Shown here piece after piece: positions 45,401 through 57,400 of a DNA stretch of 64,000 bases. The notes under the pieces are model-generated. The model was given only the letters and a program-made list of their open reading frames with translations. It was not told the DNA's origin and did no database searches. The DNA lies in assembly GCA_012934845.2 (NCBI GenBank), contig WNNJ02003806.1, positions 1-64,000 of the forward strand. The letters are read 5' to 3'. Position 1 is the first letter of the stretch. Every line of letters begins with the position of its first letter. Source of the stretch: Pomphorhynchus laevis (taxonomy: Eukaryota > Acanthocephala > Palaeacanthocephala > Echinorhynchida > Pomphorhynchidae). Made by a program: the position numbers and the translations under genes.

Positions 45401-48400
45401 ACAGTTTTCCGTTTGTGAATAATCATTCCAACTTACATGAGGCATATTGAAGTCACCGCAGATTAATAGCTCCTTTCTATGCAAGTGATGGTTGATCGAA
45501 TTCATAATGTCAATAGTTGGTGATCATGGAGAGCGATAGAACAAACCAGCAGTAATATGCGATTCCATGTTGGATTTAACTTTGATCAAGATGACTTCGT
45601 TACCGGTTGAATTATCAACAATTGATTCAAGAATTTCAATGTATAGGGCATCAGAAACAAATATGGCCACACCTCCACCACGTGAAGTTCTGTCTGCTCT
45701 GTGAACACTGTACCCAGGTATTGCGATTTCAGTATCACCGATCGACGATGAGAGACATGTTTCGGTAAGTGCTAAGATATCAAAATTCTCATCCTGTGTT
45801 AGATGATACAGTTCGTCGCGTTTACTTGGTAAGCTCAGAACATTAGAAAACATTACACGAAAATTGCAGAAGTCATTATTGAACATCGGCGCCATCGGAG
45901 AGTGAACTTTGATATTTGCCCGGTTGAGGTTGTCAAAAATACAATTTAATGGCGTAACTGTTTCTGTGGGGTAGCGGCGCACATAGTACGTCTGTGATCT
46001 ACTGTGACACAAAGCTTCTGGACGTCCCCAGTGGTTACGAGTTGATTGCGAAGAGCGAAGTTTGGCCGCCAGTTCATACGCTTGTGTCGCACTACTTGAA
46101 AATTCTGAGTTGATAGGTTAACTGCTCCATTTTGTCTCCTCTTTATTAGTTCCAGTTTAGGGAGTTTAAGTCGAGCTCGTTCGTCTTGATCTAGATCTTG
46201 GAGAATATTCAGTCCAGTATCACGAAGTTTATACCGCTGTGAGAATACATTATCTCTTATTGTTTTGTTCTGAAATACTATTTTAGAAGCCTTGGCCTCC
46301 TATCTTGTTGACGCTTACCCAAGCGAATCAAATTCACAATACGTATATAATTTAATTCGTCTACGTTCTTTGATGACATCATCATAGAGAGGACCGTGCT
46401 TATCATATCCATGTCCTTATTCAGTCGATAATGATTATTCAAACTGGAAGGTTCCTTGAGACTAGCTACTAGCAAACAGCATGCACGATATTCCTCTGTA
46501 TGTGTAGTAGATCTCCGTATGGTTTGAATGGTTATTGCTCGGAGTATCCGATGGTGTCAACGGTACATGATTGAAAACGTCCTGTGTTGTTTTTGAAGGA
46601 GTATGGTCGTGATTGTTACTTTGAGATTCGCTTTGTCGGGACATTGGCGAATTTTCTCTTTGACATTTAGTTAAACTATTATCTTGTCTTTCCTCTGATG
46701 TTTTCATCATCCGCAGATGCCGTTGGTTTCTGCTTTACACGCGGGCTGAACTGGGTATTATATGTGTACACGGCGATTTGGGAGCTAGAAGCTGCTACGT
46801 AGAAACATTGAGTAAAGGTAGGTCCTCTGAATTTCGTGTGGTTGGCTTAGAAATGGAATGTGGAGTAGATACATTAGTTACAACAATTTGCAGCTCCGTC
46901 ACTGTCTCGGTAGATTTATCATAAACTTGACAAAATCCATCTTGCTGCGATACAATTTGCGGCTCCTTCACTGTCTCAGTAGATTTATCAGAAATTTGAG
47001 AAATTCGATCATGCTGCGATGCCATTTCCAATTGCTCTAAGCGTTTTATTAACAAGTTGATTTGTTTCGCCGCACAGAATCCGCAGTAGAACGGTGGCCC
47101 GCCACAAGTTTCCTGACCCAAAGCACAATTATGTGTTACTGATGTCCAGATTTGACAACCGCTAGCGGAGCATTCCACTTGTATGTTCTCGAGCTTGCCG
47201 GTTTTATCGGTATCAACAGAGATTGCTCGCTTAGCTTTTGGTAGATTTTGCTTCTCGGCTCCCATTGAATGTAGATTGCAATAGTTTACAATTTTTAAAA
47301 CGGCGCTTCTTGTCAACAAAAATGATTTTTGCATATAAAATATGTTTAGGTGCTTCTGAATTTGGTTCTTTAGGCTTTTTAGTTTTTTTAGGTTCCTCAG
47401 GAATCGTTCTTCTGGTATCGTTCTTTGTATGTTATTTTATTGTATGTTTATTAGATATCAAACTTTTTTTAAAAACAAAAAACAAAATATCAGTAACGAG
47501 CAATCCAAGGATAAAGTTTAAAAATGTTGTCTTGATCCGCATGTCTTATCCAATTGTTGACCAAAGCCTTGAATTGACTTAGTGATGATGCAGCAACGTT
47601 GTCATGTGGTAATTAGTTCCACAACTTTAACGTTTTGTGTGACAATCGCGATACCATTTTAGACCTCCCAATTTGTCTTGTGTGCAATATAAGTGAATGG
47701 CCCCTATGACTTTGTCGGACATTTATCTTAGTAAAATCGGTATGATATTCATCCCCTTAACTATATGCCACATCACAAGCAGATCCAAAACGAGTAGTAT
47801 TGCTTGCAATATTATCATACCCATCAAACTTAATCGCTCATTATAACTCATACTTTCACCTCCTCGAATGTGTTTGTTGCCCCACCCCGTAGAATTTTCT
47901 CTAGGTCTCTCATTTCGCCTATCATGAGAGGGAACAACGCTTGGATTCCCCATATTTGATGTTATGACAAGCTAGCGCGTTGTATAGCGACCAAAACGCA
48001 GTGTAGATACAGACAAAACCGTTTTTAATCAGATAAATCATCGTTCTCGAGGAACTGCAACGTCTATTAGTATAGTTTTCAGTGTCGATTGCATAAGGAT
48101 GCCAATATCACGAACTTGATTAGTTGAAATAATTCTACAGAACCCTAATATGTACAAGTAAGAAACATAGAACCTACCAAGCCGTATGTGTGATCACTTT
48201 AAAATGTTTAATACTAAGACGGTATTAACACTCCACGTATGAACCATATCAATATCACGCTGTAAGCGGGTATTGCCTTCTTCAAATAGGATCTCAAACC
48301 ATATTTTTATGTCGTCAGCAAAAGCTAAACAAGAACAGTGGAGTTAAGTCAGCAGACTGCGCAGTACCCTGAGGAACTCCTGACGTAATTAAACGTGGCG

Positions 48401-51400
48401 AGGATAATATACTACCAATTAGTACTGGGAAAGATCTATTAGATAGAAAATCAAAATCTATTTTACAACTAAGCTATTAATGTCATATCCGGAGACTATT
48501 TGCTTATGAATGCTCGACTATGTGATCGTAAATAATCCTTTCGAATATCTTGCCCAGATGATTCTCAAGGCTTATAGCTCGATAGTTGTCAGCTAAACGG
48601 CGGTCACCTTTTTTAAACACCGACACTACTACTGCACACATTCACTCAAAAGGTATCCGCATGCTATCTAAAGATCCCTGAAACAAGCTAGTGACTAAAG
48701 GAGTCAAATGCTGACTTAATAATTTGAGTAGATACGGATGAATGCCGTCTGAAACTGGAGAATATAACACGACAATTGTGATAATCTGCGGTCCAGTCCT
48801 TCTCGTTTATTATAATGCAACACTATAACACTCAGGGAAACTGATGCTTCGAAAGCTATCAGCTGCATTGAAAAGATCGACATAATTGTCACAACGCGCA
48901 AAATGATTATTTTGCGCGTTGTTCAAAAGATTATTCAAAAGATTATTACTGTATTTTCACAGACATACATTTACGACAGTACAATGTTTTCCAAATTGTA
49001 AAATGTTTCGCTGTCATCAAAAAATTTGTTGTGTAAGCGATGAATAAAAAGAAAATAATTATATTTATAATTTATTGATTTTATCGTAAGTGGATTATTT
49101 ATAGGGAGCAACCACAACTTTTATTTTTATTTAAATGACAAGCAACCTTCTATTAAACAGTACTATCTACCTTCTATTATTAAGTTCAAGTTTTTCCAAA
49201 TTCAGTAAGTTATTTCGTAAATTAAGTTTGTTAGCTCTTAAACCAATATGTAATGTTAAAACTGTTAATAAAAGGCATATATTGTTTGCCATGTTTGAAT
49301 GTGCAAGCGATGATCCATGCCAATGGTCCATGTCAATGGTCCATGCCAATGGTCAATGCCAATGGTCCATGCTAATGGTCCATGCCAATGGTCCATGCCA
49401 ATGGTCCATGCCAATGGTCCATGCCAATGGTCCATGCCAATGGTCCATGCCAATGGTCCATGCCAATGGTCCATGCCAATGGTCCATGCCAATGGTCCAT
49501 GCCAATGGTCAATGCCAATGGTCAATGCCAATGGTCAATGCCATTGGTCAATGCCAATGGTCAATGCCAATGGTCAATGCCAATGGTCAATGCCAATGGT
49601 CAATGCCAATGGTCAATGCCAATGGTCAATGCCAATGGTCAATGCCAATAGTCCATGCCAATGGTCCATGCCAATGGTCCATGCCAATGGTCTATGCCAC
49701 TTGTCCATGGCAATGGTTCATCAATGATAAATACCATGTCCACTAATCGGGACTAGTAAAGGCTCGCTATAACTGGTTGAGCAGTAAAACTTCAGCTATC
49801 TCACAAACAACAATGTAACGTTGTGACTCATTAAACCAGAGCCGATTTATCTAAAAATCAGAAAGTAAATCGCATTTATTTGTCTTTATTTGTCTTGTGG
49901 GGATACATTAAACAATGAATATGAAACATAAAATTGTCATCAAAGTAATACATAATCAGAAACAACACGAAAAACAAAAACTTATTCATTTTAGCCAGAC
50001 GCGGAAGAACAACGAAAAACACTGCTAGATGCCGTTTAGTCATCACTATGACTCTTCAGTGCCAGTTCCCTCCCACTGCTGAATACAGAGGAGGACTAGC
50101 AGACGGCAATCAACGAATCAAGTGTATGATGTACTTGAAAACCTCTAGTGACATCATCATTGAGTGCTGAACCAGCACTACCGCTTCACCAAATAGAATC
50201 ATTAGTGCAAAAGCACTGGCAAATGCCAGCGCAAGGTATTTTATGTATCGGCTAACTTATTTTATGAATATCCTAAACGAGAGTGAAACTAGTCCTCCTC
50301 TGCATCCAGCAGTGGGAGTGAATTGGCGCTTAGAGTCATAGTGATGACGAAACGATATCTAGCACTATTTTTCGTTGTTCTTCCGCGTTTAGCTAAAATG
50401 ACTAACAAAAATTCACGCGGATTGATACCACTCTCGTTTTGAGATATTAATAAAAGAAGTTAGCCGATATACAAGATACCTTGCGCTGGCATTTGTCAGT
50501 CCTTTTGCGCTAATGGTCCTATTTGGTGAAGCGGTAGTGCTGGTTCAGCACTCAATGATGATGTAACTAGAGGTTTTCTAGTACATCATTCACATTATTC
50601 TTTGATATAGCCGTCTGCTAGTCCTCCTCTGCATCCAGCAGTGGGAGGGAACTGGTAATGAAGAGTCATAGTGATGACGAAATGGCATGTAGCAGTGTTC
50701 GCTGTTCCGCGTCTAGCTTAAATGACTAACAAAAATTCACGCGGATTGGTATCACTCTCGTTTTGAGGTATTCATAAAAAGAAATTGAATTTCACGACAA
50801 TAACCAAATTGATACTGGTTCTTGGTTATAATCAGATTTGTCATATTTCCTTTTTTCATTCGTTTGACCGTATAATTATTCTCAGCAAAATGTTATTTTA
50901 TAAAGAGTACAGAGGAATGTTAGAAATTCAGTCATTTAATATAAGAATTTATTAAAAATTTAAATTTATCGAATTTAATAGATCGTGTTTAAAAATACAT
51001 TTGTTTTGTAATCGATGAACAATATCTCACCTAATCAGTCGAGATCATTTCTGATACTTAAGTTTTTAATATTTGATCTTATATTTGCTATATTTCTTCG
51101 TTTTTTGTTGAGTTCCGATTTTGTGATAAAATATTAATAATACGAATTAACATTTGAATTACGGAAAGAATAAACAAAAATTTAAATAGCTCACATCATT
51201 CAGTTATATTAAACAGTTTGTAAATTTAACAAACGCCTTGTTGTTTCACAAATTCTGTTTTTTAATCAGGTGCTTTGATCCACTTTTATCTGATATATTT
51301 GCCATTTAAAATTATAATTTTAGATAATAATTTTAAATCAGTTTAACCATATAAGCATGGCTGAAAGTCCATTACAAAAACAAAATATTAATTCCATTAC

Positions 51401-54400
51401 ACTTCTTTGGTCGAATGATACATTTAATTATGAGAATATAAATATGGAATGTACTCGTTTTTAGGATTTAAGAGCAATTGATACTCCGTTATATGACTGA
51501 TGGTTTATAATGTCCGGAATAAGTAATGGCGTGTATTAATGGTTTCTCGTGTGATGAATTGTGTTCTGCGATCGGCAATCTGTTAACTTCATTAAGAGAG
51601 AGCCAATGTGAACTTGGTCTAGCGAAATACACGGCTGTTGACAAAACTTGAATACGCAAAGGGCTGATCACTCATGTAATGCTATAGATATGAGACAAAA
51701 TTTGTTATAATACCAATTAAGAGAAGCCATCTACGCTAACGATCGTTTTGGTAAAGGCGGATCTTTCCATATGTTTTGGCAATAAGCCGAAGTCTTTATA
51801 TCTAGATTAATCGGCATTTTTACCTTAAGAGTATTTTTTCCTTAAGTGCATTCTTGAGGGCAAGAATGCACTCTTGGTAAATGTACAACTGCGAGGGAAG
51901 ATTACTTATCTGATACTGCAGCGGTCCCTGTTTGAAAAAAAAACATTTGATGAAAATTGAAAGCCTTAATATTACACATAAAAACTTGAATATCGTACTA
52001 AATGATTAGCAATAGCATCATGCGAAAGAATCTAAGTGCCCCAAAAAAGCTCTGAAATCAGTAGTACGAGCTAACACAATTTGACGAATTTGTGATCAAA
52101 ATATTGTGTGCAAAACCACCTATTAGTCAAAACTTTCCCATGTATATTTTAGCACAATCTCAAGAAAAATATCATTATCGTATACTTTGTCATCGCTAGC
52201 GGACATCCTCTTTAAAAATGATTATAAATTATGAATATAAATGATTATCAATGCAAAATTCCGACATTCAATTCGAAGATGAGCGCGCCTTCAATAAATC
52301 GTTAGACAAATAATCTCGTTAATATTTGTCGTTATTCTTTATGATAGACCTATATAAAATCGAACATAATGGTTCACTGTCCTTTACCTCCTTGATCAAA
52401 CGAATAACTCTGAAAGCTTGAGACCACTTTAGATGCAGGCCTTCACTGATTATGTAAAGAAAATAGTAAATAATTAAAATAACAACTTTGATGATCACAA
52501 TATTATTGATAATATCATGAATATATTGTCAATTAACGTTAATTAATAAATTATTATTGAGAAGAAATAAATCATTCCGTAAAGTTTATAATAATTATAT
52601 ATGTTACAGTTATATTATTAATATAACGATATTATCTGATTAAAATATAATATTGGATCATATTTAAAAAATATCAAATACTAAAAGGAAATAAAAATAA
52701 TTTGATTATTAAATGCGTTTTTTCCTGATGATATCAGGAGAGTTCGAAATATTTAACTACATTTATATTTTAAACTCTCTTGTACTTTTGTAAATAATTT
52801 AAATAGCTTTCGGCGCAATGTCAGTAAATCAAATGTTGAGAAAAAATCTAAAATCTATCAAGAAATTATTAAAATCTATTATAATTTAAACTAAAATTTC
52901 AATTTAACGTTTTCGCCTCAAATCAATACTTTTTATTACCTGCGGCTATTCGCACGCAATACTTTTTTATGTGATTTCTTACCGTTTACATTCTTCTACA
53001 TTATTTTTGGTATTGAAAAATTTTAAATTGCTTGCATGCATTGATATAAAACTATATACATTTTTTATTGTTCAATGTATTTTCAAATTTTCCTTTTTAT
53101 AGCTCCTTTATTCACAAATACTAATGCAAGCTGTACCCTTTTTAAATTAGCATCCGCTTTACAATTTAGGTCGACATATTTTGTTTCGTTTTAGCCTCCT
53201 TACGTCTGCGAATTTTGCCGTAAATCGTTTGGTATACAACATCATCTTACACGACACATTGAAACCGTACACAGAGACAATTCGATAAAGGATGTCGAAA
53301 CGTTAGTTTTTGTTTATTTAGGCCCGAAATAATACATTTTAAAATATCATTACATTTTCACCAAATGTGTACTATGGTATATTATTTGTTGTTGAGAGTT
53401 CATTTGTCGTTTAGCACCTTTAACTATCCGCTCTCGCTATTTGAATGCCAATGTAGTTATAACACTTGTTTGTGGATTCGAAATATGTATTCCTTGCATT
53501 TTGCCAATGCCTGCCGAATAAACTATTGCTTTAGTAAATACTGCCTTAATATTTCGTCATTATGGGCGGTGTCTATTAATTTATTTTTTATTTAATTTTT
53601 CATTTATTTATTCTAATTTATTTTATTTTACAATTTATCTAGTTTTTTATCTTACTTATTTCCATCCCTCCATATATTTATTTTTTATTAATGTCAAAAA
53701 TGATTTTATTTCTATTATATAATTTATTCTAATTTACTCTGATTTATTTTATTTTAAAATTTATTTTTCGTTCTATCTTTTAAGGTATTTATATAATAAA
53801 TACCTTAAAATTTATTTATTCATTTATTTAAAATTTATTTTTATTGTTAATTCGTTTTAGCTATCAAGGTATTTATATAACATCAATGCTAATAATAAAA
53901 TCCGTTTTTAGTTCAATTGCAAATACAATTAGTCAATTGAATCTAAATATTTTAATTTAGAAATTTTAATGTTATTTCAATAATGGCCATTCCAAATGGT
54001 GAATTCTAGAATATTATTTATTGCAATAAATGCTTGTATCAGCAACACTTGGTTCAATTATTTAGTTTCGATTCAAATTATCATGATGCATTACGAAATT
54101 GTTTAATTAAAATATAAAAATTACCTATTCAAATATGTAATTTATTACAAATCAATTAATAAAAATTAATTAATAAGAAATTTATTAATTACATATTAAT
54201 TTTAATAATAAAACAATTATTATGATATGTAAATTTATTAATTAACATACCAATTAAAATGTGTACTAAATCTAATTTAATTCCAATAACATTACGATGA
54301 TCGATTAATTTTAATTAAAATTTATTAATTTAATGATAAAAATTATTGCTTATAAATAATAATTAACGCTTAGACAACGTTTGACATCTTGAAGTTGCAG

Positions 54401-57400
54401 TTGTTTTATTCTATTAATAAATATTTATTAAACTTAAGAGTGCACTCGTTTTTTGATGTCCATTTTATCGTTTGTAGCAAGTTGTGTAACTATTGTTTGT
54501 TATTTCATTTTGCCACTGAAATATACTGTTTATTTTTTATTCGGATACAATTTAAATTACTAATGCAATATTTATTCTTTTTTGTATTTAAATTAAAAAT
54601 TTAAATATTTTTCTAATTTGAATTTCTTAGTAGAATACAAACAAATATTTTATTCCTAAGTTGTGTACAACCATGAATGTTTTAAAATTAAAATATTGAA
54701 ATTAACTAAATTAAAATTAAATTACTAACAATTTAATTACTAATGCAATATTTATCCGTTTTGGTATTTGAATCGGAACTTTAAAAAAATTCATATATTT
54801 AAACGTGATTTTTCCTCTTTATAATTTGTTCTTTGATACCAGAGTTATTAATATTAATTATTATTGTTATCTATTTTGTAATTAAAGATAAATCTTGCTT
54901 TATCTTTATCACCTCGGTTTAATAGATGATCTCCTGATCACATCACTGTTAATTATCACGTTGGAGATAGGCTTTCTTTTGAACTTCAAAAGGAAGTTTA
55001 CAAATCCTTCATTCCTTTATTCTTTCAAATTCATACACTTTGACTCACAACCTGCTAGGCTTAAGTATGACATATGGTATTGTTTCGTCATCTACTGCCG
55101 TTTTGTATTTTTATATCGGTGCGTATACCCCTTACCATCTAGGACAGTTATAAAAATTTCACTTGAAATTTCCAATGTAATGAATTTTACAATGAATATT
55201 GTAAAATTTATTCACAATGTAATGAATTTTACATTTTGTAATCTTTTGATCACATCAGTGATAAATATATTATCCAGTATATAAAAGTATATTTCAGTAT
55301 ATGAAACGTTCAATTTCCGAAACTGTATTTTCCGAGATGAATTTTAAGCATTCTTTCTTTATACATAACACTGGTGTGATCATAAGATCATAAAATCGGT
55401 GATATTGATCCTTTAATGGATTCTTTCATTTATTTTGTAAATTTTGCTAGATCACACAAGGTGGTTTCGCAGCAGAAACCAGCTACAGTATTGTTCCTTC
55501 ATTATTTCTAACTCCGTACACATTGACTCATAACATTCCAGATTTTAGCTTGATATGATGGTATTGTTTCGTCTGCTACTGTCGTGCAATGATACACCCG
55601 GACTCATCAGGAGGCTGTGTACCGCAGTAATTTTTTTTGAACCCTATTTACAATCTCAGATTCGAACCAGATTATGTCTAACGGTTAGTTTCGATGAGCG
55701 GGTCGACGCCTTACCCACTAGGCTAAACATCCAGTACAGCTAGGAATTCTTCAGTATATAAAACCTTCAATGTAATGAATTTCTGAAACCATATTTTCCG
55801 AGATGAATTTTAAGCATTCTTTATATTTATCAATGATATGATCAGGTAATCATAGAATATGTGAATCCGTTGATGATTCTACCATTTATTTGTCAATTTT
55901 GGTAAATCGCACTAGGTGATTTCGCAGCGGAAATCAGCTACGTTATCATTAATTTATTATTTTCAACTCGATTTTTTATCCGTAAATTGTGCATATAATT
56001 ATTATATTTTACAGTTAAGATTTATAAAACCTAATCAAATACCCATCTTATAAACATGCCTTCTATATATTAGTTACAATTTCTAAATTTATCAATTTTG
56101 AAAACCGATTAGTATTCTTTTTAAATACTCAAACTATATTGTTTTTACCAAATTTTATACATTTACGTTTAATGTATTGATTATTATTAAGATAAAATTT
56201 GATTGAATCAAAGTTTTTAATTCAATGTTTGATTATTTTGTTTAATGTTTGTAATTTTCTTAGCCACAAGTGTGAAACATGCAATGGGATATTCTCCAAC
56301 GTTCAAAACCTCAAACGTCATTTAAAATTGCATGAACAGAACCCCGATAAATTTGAGGTTTTACTAACAAACTCATCTTGCAGTACTTTTGATTTTCAAT
56401 TCAGTGTAAGCTATGTGATATCCGTTTTCATAAAAGAAAGCATTTACGAGAACATATGGTCAACGAACACGATAAAGTATCCATTTTGCACAAGTAAATC
56501 AATGTTTAAACTATCCAAAAACCATAACTTAATGGGAAATAATACAAATTTTCAACTTGAAACTTTTATTATTTCCGCATCGTTATGCATTTTATCTGTA
56601 AATGCATATATAAGGCATATATCGATTATATGTGATGAGTCAAAGTTAAATTAATAAGTCAAATATCAAATATAAATTTATAGTAAAGATAATATTTTAT
56701 GTATCTATTTAATCCTTAAGGCATCATAAAGTAATTAATCGGTTGTAATTGTAATAAATTGTAATAAAACTATTATTATAACTTTATGTTATCACTTATT
56801 CATTAATACAATTAATACATGTAACTAATAAATATATGTAACTAACTAATATTCATACATGAATATTAGTTATATATATTAGTTTATATTAACATATAAA
56901 TATAACATATACATTAGATAAAAAAATTTCAATAATTTTTTAAAATATTTTAAATAAAATTTTAAAAAATCCTCCGTGCGCTTTATTATCGGCAATTGAA
57001 ATGGGAGTGTTCTCAGAAAAAGTTTTTCAACAATATTTGTAGACTTAAAAACATTTGGTCATATCGAGGTTAAAGATGAACGAAGGAATTTTTTAATTAA
57101 AACCGTCAAAATAGAAGAAGAAACTCTTCTAGAAAGCCGAAAGCTTCGTTTCAAAAAGCTTTACTTTCTCCGGTCGATGCTTTTAAAGTATGAGAAACGT
57201 AGATATTTCCAGAAAACGTGCATGGAATAGCTTATCTTAGGAGACAACATAACTTTGAAAAACTTTAAGGCTGGCTGTAACATAATCCACTGAAGACAAC
57301 AAACGCACCAAGATAAACGGAAGCTACACGCTAGAAATACAAATAAGGTGATCTGTAAATGTCCATTTTGTGGTGTCCAAGACTCCAAGATAAGAGAAAT

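Larger units (their letters stand above)
43430..47330 (-). mobile_element. LINE family G (CR1-like), nearly full length
   Basis: Minus-strand CR1-group LINE with ORF1 (47265 to about 46270) and ORF2 endonuclease plus RT (46012 to about 43456). It is broken by a few stops and frame changes but readable throughout. The C-terminal 100 or so RT residues after the thumb are replaced by unrelated sequence with a 14-bp direct repeat (GTGAAGGCCGTGAC twice at 43508-43541). No clear 3' UTR tail was found. Confidence 0.85.
42496..53194 (+). other. 10.7-kb first intron of the TFIIIA-like gene
   Basis: Holds, in order, a foldback element (42.8-43.06 kb), LINE G, LINE H, a perfect hairpin, a 13-bp minisatellite, a palindromic foldback element (50.0-50.8 kb) and AT-rich DNA. 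Both LINEs lie antisense to the gene. At 50.8-53.19 kb nothing coding is supported; an ATG-starting 35-codon frame at 51357 follows an acceptor-like ATAATTTTAG but has no phase-compatible donor. Confidence 0.6.

Noticed and set aside
49135-49746. 203-codon plus-strand ORF with MPMVHANGPCQWS-type repeats, plus similar ORFs in the other frames and on the minus strand
   Set aside because: The repeats come from the 13-bp minisatellite, which lacks stops and cycles through all frames. Several overlapping frames are equally open, so no coding signal is shown.
51357-51464. Possible first exon starting MAESPLQKQ upstream of finger 2 of the TFIIIA-like gene
   Set aside because: No splice donor of the needed phase 0 follows, and the frame ends in TAG after 35 codons. 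The exon at 42409 gives the right phase and linker length.
51489-51671. Less AT-rich patch with open frames on both strands (LLTSLRESQCELGLAKY on plus)
   Set aside because: No domain, start or splice context supports a gene; it may be a transposon scrap.
55650-55737. Functional tRNA gene on the minus strand
   Set aside because: A and B boxes are good, but the acceptor stem and T stem do not pair, so a SINE head or pseudogene is more likely.
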